A stretch of 31,800 nucleotides of DNA, taken from Oscillospiraceae bacterium (GTDB lineage: Bacteria > Bacillota > Clostridia > UMGS1810). The stretch covers positions 57,225 to 89,024 of the forward strand of contig JAJXRJ010000004.1 of the NCBI GenBank assembly GCA_021629085.1, written 5' to 3'. Positions 8,742 to 15,612 of this stretch are shown here, one piece after another. A model generated the notes under the pieces. The model was not told the DNA's origin and did not search any database. It saw only the letters and a list, made by a program, of their open reading frames with translations. Both the position numbers and the translations under genes were made by a program. Every line of letters starts with the position of its first letter. Position 1 is the first letter of the stretch.

Positions 8742-8909
8742 TTAGAAGCTCGGATTATTTTCATTAAAGACATTCGTTGCAACAGAGAGAAGCTGTGCTT
8801 TTGTCCAGCCGCTCGCACCCTTTTTATAAATGGTGGTGGGGACTTTTGCAATATTTTCTTCCACTCTGAGCTCAACAACTTCCAGCGATGGTTTGATATA
8901 TTTTTTCAT
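8742..8909 (-). CDS. Putative RiPP precursor peptide, 55 aa
   Basis: A short gene with a perfect AAGGAGG (8920-8926) ten bases before the ATG and its own terminator just after the TAA. The peptide starts MKKYIKPSLEVVELRVEE and ends NVFNENNPSF. Tyr4, Pro7 and Leu9 form the YxxPxL leader motif that PqqD-like RRE proteins bind in lasso systems, and the leader closely resembles the one I recall for paeninodin. A break after Ile20-Ala21 would leave a 34-residue, Cys-free, net-positive core (KVPTTIYKKGASGWTKAQ onward) with Ser at 33, 42 and 54 and Thr at 25, 26, 36 and 45. No Gly/Ala-to-Asp/Glu spacing fits a lasso ring. The product is unknown; the precursor role is inferred from leader, neighbours and expression signals. 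Confidence 0.75.
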   Translation of the reverse strand: MKKYIKPSLEVVELRVEENIAKVPTTIYKKGASGWTKAQLLSVATNVFNENNPSF

Positions 8910-8965
8910 TGTGTGATAACCTCCTTAAAATTTAATCGCTGATACGCTATTTAAAAATTTGCAGT

Positions 8966-10000
8966 TTAGTTTTCAGAAAGCGTTACGGTGCCGCTGGTGC
9001 CATATGTATAAGTGCCTTCCGCAGATTTTACATAAGTGGCATAGTAATAAACATCACCGTCTGTTGCATTTGGGTCAACTAATGTGATGGCATATTTGCC
9101 GTCGCCGCCAATGCCTGCCGCTGCCAAGTATTCGACATCTGCCGGAACACTGCCGGCTGAAATTGCGGAAGTTTGAGAAACTGCAATCCCCACTTCCAAG
9201 CCTGTGGGACAAGCGGAAGCGTCTGCCAGGATAGAGAATGCTTTGCCAGTTATGGGTTCGCCGTCAATTACATCCGAGTAATCCAAATCTTTGTAGCCGC
9301 CGGCATAAACCGGAGCGGAAAGAGAAACGGTTTCTGCTGTAAGTGCAAATTCAATGGTTCCAGGCTCTGTTCCTTTCAGCGGATTGGTGAACGAAACAGT
9401 GCCGTCGCCGATAATTAAATCTTCAACAGGCGTATTGTTGTAGGAAAGGCCTGTGATACGTTTGTCTGCTAACTGGGTTTCGTCAATGGTGAGCACGAGC
9501 GTGTCAGCAGTTTCTATATCGGTAAGCAAAAGTTCAGCAGTTGATTTATAGTTGTCGCCTTTTATGGTGACCAGAATTTTATCCTCTGTTACAGCTGGGA
9601 TGGTACCACTGTCGCCGTCGGCTTTTGCAATCACTTCGCCGTTGGTAAAGGACGCATCGCTTTTTGCCATTTTCACAGTTGCGCCGATACTACTATCGTC
9701 CGTAGTGTATGTAAACGTTTGGGTTCCGTTTCCGTCCGGCGTTGCAGTATACTGGTCAATGTATACGACGTTGGGCTCTGATACATTTAACTCGGCTTCC
9801 GTAGTTGCCAGGTAGGTAACCTCGTCATTTGCAGCCAGGCCGGTGACTGTGGTTTTGACCTCAATTTTGTCGGTTGAGCCTGCAACATACAGCGTTCTGG
9901 TGCTGTAGTTTGCTGCGGAAGCTGTTGCCGTTGCAGCAACGAGCATTGCTGCCGATGCGGAAAATGCAACAAACTTTTTAAGCATTTTTTTCTTGTTCAT
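8966..10000 (-). CDS. Secreted protein of unknown function within the RiPP-like operon
   Basis: An exported 344-aa protein. The signal peptide is clear: MNKKKMLKKF, a hydrophobic stretch rich in Ala/Val, then TATASAA before NYS. The mature part is acidic, rich in Thr, Ser, Asp, Gly and Ala, and beta-strand-like throughout, with no transmembrane helix and only one Cys. No sortase motif, SLH domain or catalytic motif is visible. The ATG at 10000 has GGGAGG eight bases upstream; two earlier ATGs fall in or next to that site. It lies between the ABC transporter and the small peptide gene on the same strand, so it probably belongs to the same operon. It may be a substrate, carrier, receptor or immunity factor, but the sequence does not decide. 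I do not recognise a family. Confidence 0.8.
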   Translation of the reverse strand: MNKKKMLKKFVAFSASAAMLVAATATASAANYSTRTLYVAGSTDKIEVKTTVTGLAANDEVTYLATTEAELNVSEPNVVYIDQYTATPDGNGTQTFTYTTDDSSIGATVKMAKSDASFTNGEVIAKADGDSGTIPAVTEDKILVTIKGDNYKSTAELLLTDIETADTLVLTIDETQLADKRITGLSYNNTPVEDLIIGDGTVSFTNPLKGTEPGTIEFALTAETVSLSAPVYAGGYKDLDYSDVIDGEPITGKAFSILADASACPTGLEVGIAVSQTSAISAGSVPADVEYLAAAGIGGDGKYAITLVDPNATDGDVYYYATYVKSAEGTYTYGTSGTVTLSEN

Positions 10001-10022
10001 GAACATTTCCTCCCTCATTTTT

Positions 10023-10038
10023 CTTGTGAAATCACAAG
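10023..10038. promoter_or_regulatory. 16-bp perfect palindrome upstream of the secreted-protein gene
   Basis: CTTGTGAAATCACAAG reads as its own reverse complement apart from the central AA/TT. It lies about 25 bases before the gene start, next to the ribosome site. It could be an operator or a tight hairpin; no T tract follows, so a terminator is unlikely. Confidence 0.35.
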
Positions 10039-10093
10039 TGATTAAGCCGTACCGGCTGTATTGATAAACCTTGGCTGTTTGCCTTTTTATTAT

Positions 10094-11773
10094 TTATGCG
10101 TCTGGAGCAGGGCCGTTTTGTACATAAAACCCTTTTCCATCCACATGAATAACCTTATCACAAAAATCCATCACCTCTTTGCGGTGGGTGACAATCACCA
10201 GTGTTTTTTGTTTCAGCCCCCGAATGGCCTTAAGAACTGCAAGCTCAGTCTCTTTATCCAGCGCGGACGTGGCCTCATCAAACAACAGGATCGGGGCGCC
10301 GTGATACAGTGCCCGCGCAATGGCCAGCCTTTGCACCTGGCCTTCAGAAAGGCCTGTACCGCCTTCTCCAAGCTGGGTGTCCAGCTTTTGAGGAAGCGCT
10401 TCAATGACTTGCCAGATTTGAGCCGCTTTTGCACATGCAATGACGCGACTTTCGTCCGCAGTTGTATCAGAAAATGCAATGTTATCACGGATAGAGCCCG
10501 CTAAAATCATATTTCCCTGCGGAACATAGGAAAATAGGCCTCTGGTTGAGCGGCCAACCGGAATCCGGCTGTCGGTTTGTAAGTATATATCGCCTTTTTG
10601 AGGGACAATGATGCCTAAAATCAACTTTAAAAACGTGCTCTTCCCCACGCCGGAAATGCCTCCGACAGCGACAAATTCCCCTTTTTTAATCGCCAGTGTC
10701 AAATCTTTGATTACAGTTTCATCTCCGTAGGAAAACGAAACATGCTCTACGTTGATTTGCGACAGGCTTTGGTAAAGCTTTGCAAAGTCGGCAATTTCCG
10801 ATTGAACATCGGCTTCGTCTGGAAGCGACTCAATTTCTATAATGCGTTCCGCAGAAGCGGAAGCTTGAAAATATTGCGGAAAAAGTGCTGAGACGGAACG
10901 AAACGGTGTAACCGCATCTCCTACCAGCTCCAACATTGCAGTTAGTGTACCAAACGTCATAGTGCCAAGTGAAATTTTATAGGCGCCCCAGCCAAGTGCA
11001 AAGTAATACCCAGAGGTGACAGTGAGAAAAAACAGGACGTTTGCAATTACACTGACATTATTGCGTTTAATACTATATCGAAAGCTGATGCCTTGTAATC
11101 CGTTTAAATGGGAGAGGATTTTTTGCCCGTTGCCAAACGACTTGATGACGAGTGAGCTTTGCAGGCAATCCTGCATAAAGGAACGGGTGTTTCCAATACT
11201 CTCCTGATATTTTTTATGTAAGCCTTTGAATTGATCGCGGTAAAGCTTTGCCGCGATCAAAACCATGGGGCCAAGCAACATACAAATTCCAGCAAATAAA
11301 GGGTCAAACCAAAATAAAACGATAAGCCCCATTCCAATTCGCACGGAAAGTGAAATTGCACTTGGCACAATATTGCCAATGGAATCAGCGACAATGTTGA
11401 TGTCACTCTCCAGCCGGTTGAGCAGGTCGCCGGAATGAAACCGGTTGACGCTGAGCCAATCCTTTTTAAGGATTTTTTCAAACAGCTGGGATTTGAGCGT
11501 AATTCGGATATTTCCGACGCATCGTACATACAGCAGGGAAAACAGGGATTGCAATGCAAGCTGTGCAATGAGCAGCCCTGCCAGGTAGAAGATTTGTTCA
11601 GCAAAGCTTCCTTTTAGAACACCTGTTGCAGTGTCGATTACGTTTCGGGATGCCAGCGCCGCAACGACAGAACAGACTGACACCAACGCGCCCAATATGG
11701 TTAACAGCAGTAAGTTTCCTGCCTGGGGTTTCGCACATTTAAAAATCCACTTTAACGGCGAGCGGTTGCCCAC
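10094..11773 (-). CDS. ABC transporter, fused permease and ATPase (peptide exporter type)
   Basis: A half-transporter of about 559 aa, probably working as a homodimer. The N-terminal ~310 residues hold six membrane helices of the type I exporter fold (first at NLLLLTILGALVSVCSVVAAL). The ATPase domain is complete: GISGVGKST (Walker A), YVPQGN (Q-loop), LSEGQVQRLAIARAL (signature), ILLFDEATSALD (Walker B) and VTHR (H-loop). There is no N-terminal C39 peptidase domain, so leader removal must be done by another enzyme. I chose the GTG at 11773 because GAGGAGG lies eight bases upstream. It overlaps the protease gene end by 22 bases. Position between a PqqD-like gene and a small peptide gene suggests export of the mature peptide. 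Confidence 0.9.
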   Translation of the reverse strand: MGNRSPLKWIFKCAKPQAGNLLLLTILGALVSVCSVVAALASRNVIDTATGVLKGSFAEQIFYLAGLLIAQLALQSLFSLLYVRCVGNIRITLKSQLFEKILKKDWLSVNRFHSGDLLNRLESDINIVADSIGNIVPSAISLSVRIGMGLIVLFWFDPLFAGICMLLGPMVLIAAKLYRDQFKGLHKKYQESIGNTRSFMQDCLQSSLVIKSFGNGQKILSHLNGLQGISFRYSIKRNNVSVIANVLFFLTVTSGYYFALGWGAYKISLGTMTFGTLTAMLELVGDAVTPFRSVSALFPQYFQASASAERIIEIESLPDEADVQSEIADFAKLYQSLSQINVEHVSFSYGDETVIKDLTLAIKKGEFVAVGGISGVGKSTFLKLILGIIVPQKGDIYLQTDSRIPVGRSTRGLFSYVPQGNMILAGSIRDNIAFSDTTADESRVIACAKAAQIWQVIEALPQKLDTQLGEGGTGLSEGQVQRLAIARALYHGAPILLFDEATSALDKETELAVLKAIRGLKQKTLVIVTHRKEVMDFCDKVIHVDGKGFYVQNGPAPDA

Positions 11774-12216
11774 TTTTTCATCCTCCTCAGTGACCTTACA
11801 ACTGTGAAACGAAAGGGCATGATGAAAACCCAAACCCGGGCGTACAGCTGATAGAACATGCTGTTACAGGAAATTTCTCTGTCCCCGCGCCAAATGGAAG
11901 TGACTGCAGCCACAATTTGCTGCGGGTAAACCGGGTATTCTTTTGAAGTTTCAAAGTCGCCGGCCAACCAAAATGCGCCGTTTTTTGCTTTTACAATGCG
12001 GTGTAAAACATATGCGCTGTTGTTTCTTTTGTAGAGTACAATGTCATATTTTTTTACGTCTGGCTTTGCCTTTAACACAACGCTGTCGACATTGCTGCGG
12101 ATCAGGGGATACATGCTCATTCCCTTCACCTTCAGCTTAAAGCTGCCTCCGTTTTTTAACACCTCGGCAAAAATGTTTGACAAGTCAGACATGGATTTGG
12201 TTTTTTTTTGATTCAT
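11752..12216 (-). CDS. S26/S24-like signal peptidase (Ser-His type)
   Basis: A 154-aa protein with the signal-peptidase box KGMSMYPLI, in which Ser34 is the expected nucleophile. It is followed by VVLKAKPDVKKYDIVLYKR and YVLHRIV with His72. A Ser-His pair with no Lys in the usual place matches the SipW/archaeal/ER type rather than bacterial LepB. Unlike LepB there is no N-terminal membrane anchor; the only hydrophobic stretch is near the C-terminus (FYQLYARVWVFIMPFRF), followed by a basic tail. Its ATG overlaps the TGA of the PqqD-like gene (ATGA), so the two are translationally coupled. It may remove the leader of the 55-aa peptide or process the secreted neighbour; both are inference. Confidence 0.8.
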   Translation of the reverse strand: MNQKKTKSMSDLSNIFAEVLKNGGSFKLKVKGMSMYPLIRSNVDSVVLKAKPDVKKYDIVLYKRNNSAYVLHRIVKAKNGAFWLAGDFETSKEYPVYPQQIVAAVTSIWRGDREISCNSMFYQLYARVWVFIMPFRFTVVRSLRRMKKWATARR

Positions 12217-12482
12217 TCCCGGTCAAGCAACCCCTTTTGGGAGAGCTTTTCCACAAACCCGGAAATGTCTTCGCGCGCGGTGACAATATCCACCTCGTAT
12301 TCACCCGCCAGTTTCTCGGCAAGCTGGTCTACTGTGGTATCTGACAAAAGGCAGTTCCACAAAAAAGCGCCCGATTCGTTTAACGTCATCATTGCTCCGA
12401 AGTCTACAAAGTTGCTGTCAACGGGGACGACGACAAAATCGCCTGCAATTTCCTTGAGCAAAAACCCGCTTTTTATTTTCAA
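12213..12482 (-). CDS. PqqD-like RiPP recognition protein
   Basis: An 89-aa stand-alone PqqD-fold (RRE, RiPP recognition element) protein. Family features are VVVPVDSNFVDFGAMMTLNESGAFLWNCL (in shorter terms, the MxLNExGxxlW motif at about residues 32-43) and a C-terminal helical part, TVDQLAEKLAGEY and VEKLSQKGLLD. In PQQ, lasso and related systems this fold grips the precursor leader as an edge beta-strand. It starts at TTG with GGGAGG about nine bases upstream. It is the first gene after a strong promoter, and the next ORF overlaps its stop. No radical SAM partner is present, so the usual PqqE-type pairing is absent. Confidence 0.88.
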   Translation of the reverse strand: MKIKSGFLLKEIAGDFVVVPVDSNFVDFGAMMTLNESGAFLWNCLLSDTTVDQLAEKLAGEYEVDIVTAREDISGFVEKLSQKGLLDRE

Positions 12483-12587
12483 TTAGAACAGCCTCCCGCG
12501 CTCACTATACCGGTTTTTAATCAGTTGCCGCTTTGGCAAAAACACAAAAACCTTCTAGCAAACGTTTCTATATAACATTACACGTTG

Positions 12588-12616
12588 ATTATAATACAAT
12601 ATTTGTCAAAAGTCAA
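12588..12616 (-). promoter_or_regulatory. Strong sigma-A promoter of the RiPP-like operon
   Basis: On the minus strand TTGACT (12611-12616), a 17-bp spacer and TATAAT (12588-12593) lie about 105 bases upstream of the PqqD-like start. The 296-bp gap from 12483 to 12778 otherwise holds only AT-rich leader sequence and a spacer after prmA. I see no credible gene in it. Confidence 0.8.
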
Positions 12617-12778
12617 TACACATAGGCAAAAACATTTTATTCTTCGTATGGAAATTTTCGTAAAATAAAGGAAAAATATTGTGCGAATAGACGGGAATTT
12701 TCTGGTTTTTGTATAAAATGCACAATGTATTTTTTCTTTTCCTCATAATTGACGAAAAAGTTTATGAATTTTGCCAAA

Positions 12779-13747
12779 TTATTTGCGCGGGCGCGAACGG
12801 ATGCATGCCCAGTCTGCACTTGTTTGGATGGATTCTATTACAAAAAATGGTTTCAGGGCGGTTTCTACTTCGTCAAGACGGGGAAGGATGATGCCCGAGC
12901 TCAAAAATACGCCGGCTGGTTTTATCAAATTTGCTGCAATGGGCGCCAGTGCAATGATGACGTCCGCAATGATATTTGCCGCAATGACGTCGTATTTTAT
13001 CTCACCGATGGTTTTGATAAGTGCATCGTCTGAAAGAATGTTGCCGGCAAGCACCGTGTAACGTTCCTGCCCGATCCCATTGAGGGCGGCATTTTGGTAG
13101 GCAATGTGCACGGCATTTGGGTCAATGTCCGCCGCGGTTGCGTGGCTTGCGCCCAAAAGCAGGGAGATGATGGATAAAATTCCGCTGCCACAGCCCAAAT
13201 CCAGCATTTGGCATCCGGGTGTTATGCACTGCTCCAGCTCCTCAATGCACAGCCGGGTGCTGTGGTGGGTGCCGGTTCCAAAACTCATGCCGGGATTGAT
13301 GCGAAAGACCGTCCGCTCGGTTTGCGGCACAGGCTCCCATTCGGGGCAAATCAGAATGGACTGGCCTACCTTGGTGGGTTTAAAGTACTGTTTCCAATTA
13401 TTTGCCCAGTCCTCTTCGTCCGTTTTGGAAGTGGAGATGGAAAGCCGTCCAAAGCCACCCTCTTTGTCAAACGCTTTGAGCGCTTCTAATTGTGCACGAA
13501 CCTCGTCTATCCGGGCTTTGGCACGGCCGTCGTCGGCCAGGTAAAAGATGACGCGCGTTTCGCCCTTTTTTTGCGCCATCAAATCTTCGTCCACCAAATC
13601 CCAAAACTGGGTGTTGTTTTTTAAAAAATCTAAAAAATCTTGTTCATCTTCAATTTGCGTGCCCTCAATCCCAATGGAGCACAGCCTGCCCACAACGGGC
13701 TCAATGCCTTTTGCAGTGGTGTAAATCACAGTTTTAATCCAGTTCAT
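12779..13747 (-). CDS. prmA: Ribosomal protein L11 methyltransferase PrmA
   Basis: A SAM-dependent enzyme trimethylating ribosomal protein L11. The 322-aa protein begins MNWIKTVIYTTAKGIEPV. It has the family's RINPGMSFGTGTHHSTRLCIE, SAM motif LDLGCGSGILSI (about 180-192), ADIDPNAV and the NII-type motif in VIAANIIADVI. The open frame continues far upstream to 14116, but that stretch is non-coding and opposes sigG. I chose the ATG at 13747, which matches the family N-terminus and follows GGGAGAG. The usual downstream partner rsmE is absent; a short AT-rich gap and the RiPP-like operon follow instead. Confidence 0.95.
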   Translation of the reverse strand: MNWIKTVIYTTAKGIEPVVGRLCSIGIEGTQIEDEQDFLDFLKNNTQFWDLVDEDLMAQKKGETRVIFYLADDGRAKARIDEVRAQLEALKAFDKEGGFGRLSISTSKTDEEDWANNWKQYFKPTKVGQSILICPEWEPVPQTERTVFRINPGMSFGTGTHHSTRLCIEELEQCITPGCQMLDLGCGSGILSIISLLLGASHATAADIDPNAVHIAYQNAALNGIGQERYTVLAGNILSDDALIKTIGEIKYDVIAANIIADVIIALAPIAANLIKPAGVFLSSGIILPRLDEVETALKPFFVIESIQTSADWACIRSRPRK

Positions 13748-13780
13748 AGCACGGTTTCTCTCCCGATTTTTGATGCCTGC

Positions 13781-13809
13781 ATTATACAAAATCTGCCAGG
13801 GTTTGTCAA
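13781..13809 (-). promoter_or_regulatory. Consensus sigma-A promoter of prmA
   Basis: On the minus strand a perfect TTGACA (13804-13809), a 17-bp spacer and a perfect TATAAT (13781-13786) lie 33 bases upstream of the prmA start. Confidence 0.85.
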
Positions 13810-13830
13810 GCCGCACCTCCTGCTTTAGCT

Positions 13831-13860
13831 GAATAAAACCATATGGCCCGGGAAATAATG
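13831..13860 (+). promoter_or_regulatory. Sigma-F-like promoter of sigG
   Basis: GAATA (13831-13835), a 15-bp spacer and GGAAATAATG (13851-13860) fit the forespore sigma-F pattern (GYWTA, N15-16, GGnnAnAnTR), with one mismatch in the -35 box. They lie 80 bases upstream of sigG, which sigma-F transcribes in Bacillus. The GAATA box also fits sigma-G. Confidence 0.55.
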
Positions 13861-13940
13861 AGAGCACAGGAGAAAAACACCTGTAAATGTATTGAAACGG
13901 TTTTTGCCGTGCGGCAAAACCATTCATTTGGAGGGGTGTT

Positions 13941-14747
13941 ATGATAATCAATAAAGTAGAAATTTGCGGTGTCAATACATCCAAGCTTCCCGTATTGACC
14001 AACGATGAAAAAATGCAGTTATTTGCACGGATTAAGCAGGGGGATAAAGCGGCCAGAGAGGAGTTTGTGCGGGGCAATTTGCGGCTGGTGCTGTCTGTGA
14101 TCCAGCGGTTTAACAACCGGGGCGAAAATGTAGACGACCTGTTTCAGGTGGGATGCATTGGCCTGATAAAATCCATTGACAATTTTAATACCGAGCTCAA
14201 CGTCAAATTTTCCACCTATGCGGTGCCCATGATTATCGGCGAAATCCGGCGGTATCTCCGGGACAACAATTCCATCCGGGTGAGCCGGTCGCTGCGGGAT
14301 ACGGCCTATAAAGCACTGCAGGTAAAAGAGCGGTTGATGGCGGAAAACGAGCGGGAACCAACGGTTGCGGAAATTGCAAAGGAGCTGGGCATTCCAAAGC
14401 CGGACGTGGTGTTTGCACTGGATGCCATTCAAGATCCGCTCTCTTTGTTTGAACCGGTTTACAATGACAGCGGCGACGCAGTATATGTGATGGACCAGGT
14501 GAGCGACGAAAAAAACCACGACGACAACTGGATTGAAGAAATTTCGTTAAAAGAAGCCATGAAAAAGCTGAACAGCAGGGAAAAGCACATTTTAAACCTC
14601 CGTTTTTTTAAAGGGAAAACCCAGATGGAAGTGGCTCGTGAAATAGGTATTTCCCGTAACGAAATGCAGTATTTTTTTGCCCGGCAAAGCGCAGGGCACA
14701 AACCGCCGTACCAGGTTTGCTACCGGGTTTTGGTTTCTCTCTTTTAA
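13941..14747 (+). CDS. sigG: Sporulation sigma factor SigG with a replaced C-terminus
   Basis: Late forespore sigma factor. Residues 1-238 follow B. subtilis SigG closely: NKVEICGVNTSKLPVL, the region 2 block NLRLVLSVIQRFNNRGE, DDLFQVGCIGL, FSTYAVPMIIGEIRRYLRDN, and the region 4 start REKHILNLRFFKGKTQMEVA. After EIGIS the expected QAQVSRLEK recognition helix and basic tail (~21 residues) are missing. Instead there are 30 unrelated residues (RNEMQYFFARQSAGHK onward) to the stop at 14747. None of the three forward frames of the downstream DNA restores the missing helix, so a simple indel does not explain it. As written, -35 recognition should be lost. ATG start with GGAGGGG upstream. Confidence 0.88.
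   Translation: MIINKVEICGVNTSKLPVLTNDEKMQLFARIKQGDKAAREEFVRGNLRLVLSVIQRFNNRGENVDDLFQVGCIGLIKSIDNFNTELNVKFSTYAVPMIIGEIRRYLRDNNSIRVSRSLRDTAYKALQVKERLMAENEREPTVAEIAKELGIPKPDVVFALDAIQDPLSLFEPVYNDSGDAVYVMDQVSDEKNHDDNWIEEISLKEAMKKLNSREKHILNLRFFKGKTQMEVAREIGISRNEMQYFFARQSAGHKPPYQVCYRVLVSLF
14655..14745 (+). other. Unrelated insert-like segment at the 3' end of sigG
   Basis: From codon 239 of sigG the DNA stops resembling the family. The segment can fold: CCCGGCAAA (14680-14688) faces TTTG plus CCGGG (14716-14727) with a small bulge, and AAACC/GGTTT pair inside. It ends just before the coaX promoter. It could be a dispersed repeat or a rearrangement junction. No second copy was noticed in this window. 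Confidence 0.4.
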
Positions 14748-14751
14748 AGGC

Positions 14752-14780
14752 TTGATTTTTTGCGTTCAATCATATATAAT
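14752..14780 (+). promoter_or_regulatory. Sigma-A promoter of coaX operon
   Basis: TTGATT (14752-14757), a 17-bp spacer and TATAAT (14775-14780), 40 bases upstream of the coaX ATG. Confidence 0.75.
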
Positions 14781-14820
14781 ACAACAGAATCTATCATTTT
14801 AAAATAAGGAGGCGTTCGCC

Positions 14821-15612
14821 ATGCTTTTGGTAGTGGACGTCGGCAATACGAATGTCACGCTTGGCGTGTACGAAGGCAAAACACTTCGGGTAAACTGGCG
14901 GCTTTCAACCAATAAAGATTCCTCCGCGGATGAAATTGGCATGCTGCTTTTGGGACTGATGGAGCACGACAATATTTCGCCTTTACAGATTGAAGACGTC
15001 ATCATTTCGTCTGTGGTTCCGCCTGTGATGTATTCTTTAAACCACGCTATGCGCAAATATTTAAACAAGACGCCCATGGTGGTGGACAGCAGTGTAAAAT
15101 CCAACCTGACCATCCGCTATGACAATCCCAAAGAAGTGGGGGCGGATCGTATTGTAAACGCCATTGGCGCCATTGCAGAATATAAAACGCCTATGGTGAT
15201 TGTCGATTTTGGCACGGCAACTACATTTTGCGTCATTAACGACAAAAATGAATATCTGGGCGGCGCAATTTTGCCCGGCATCAAAATTTCGATGAGCGCG
15301 TTATTTGAGCGGACTGCCAAGCTGCCGCGCATAGAGATTGCAAAACCGACGCACGCCATTGGCACCAATACGGTGGACAGCATGCAGGCCGGTGTTTATT
15401 ACGGTTATGTGGGCGGCGTGGATTACACAGTGTCCAAAATCAAAGAGGAGCTGGGGCGGGACGATGTGACGGTGATTGCCACCGGCGGATTGGCGCGCAT
15501 GATCGCGGAGGATTCCAAAACCATCCAGCACATCGATACCAAGCTCACGTTAAAGGGGCTTTATACCATCTATCAACAAAACAGGGGAGAAGGACCGTGT
15601 ACAGCGAAATAA
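14821..15612 (+). CDS. coaX: Type III pantothenate kinase
   Basis: Catalyses ATP-dependent phosphorylation of pantothenate, the first step of coenzyme A synthesis. The 263-aa ASKHA-fold protein shows DVGNTN at the N-terminus (phosphate 1 motif), ISSVVPP, KEVGADRIVNAIGA (pantothenate site) and VDFGTATTFCVI (phosphate 2). Later motifs are GGAILPGIKIS and VIATGGLA. Length is typical. The ATG is preceded by AAGGAGG. The next gene begins 16 bases before its stop. Confidence 0.97.
   Translation: MLLVVDVGNTNVTLGVYEGKTLRVNWRLSTNKDSSADEIGMLLLGLMEHDNISPLQIEDVIISSVVPPVMYSLNHAMRKYLNKTPMVVDSSVKSNLTIRYDNPKEVGADRIVNAIGAIAEYKTPMVIVDFGTATTFCVINDKNEYLGGAILPGIKISMSALFERTAKLPRIEIAKPTHAIGTNTVDSMQAGVYYGYVGGVDYTVSKIKEELGRDDVTVIATGGLARMIAEDSKTIQHIDTKLTLKGLYTIYQQNRGEGPCTAK

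Noticed and set aside
8633..8878. 81-codon minus-strand frame overlapping the small peptide gene
   Set aside because: It lacks a ribosome site, crosses the terminator and is out of frame with the peptide that has AAGGAGG and RiPP-leader features.
7740..12482. Classification as a lasso peptide cluster
   Set aside because: No cyclase or transglutaminase-like protease gene is present, and the core has no N-terminal Gly/Ala with Asp/Glu at position 7-9.
12637..12819. 60-codon minus-strand frame between prmA and the PqqD-like gene
   Set aside because: It overlaps the prmA end, has no ribosome site and AT-rich non-coding composition.
13748..14116. Upstream extension of the prmA reading frame
   Set aside because: The frame is open but the residues do not fit the family, it runs antisense to sigG, and the perfect prmA promoter at 13781-13809 lies inside it.
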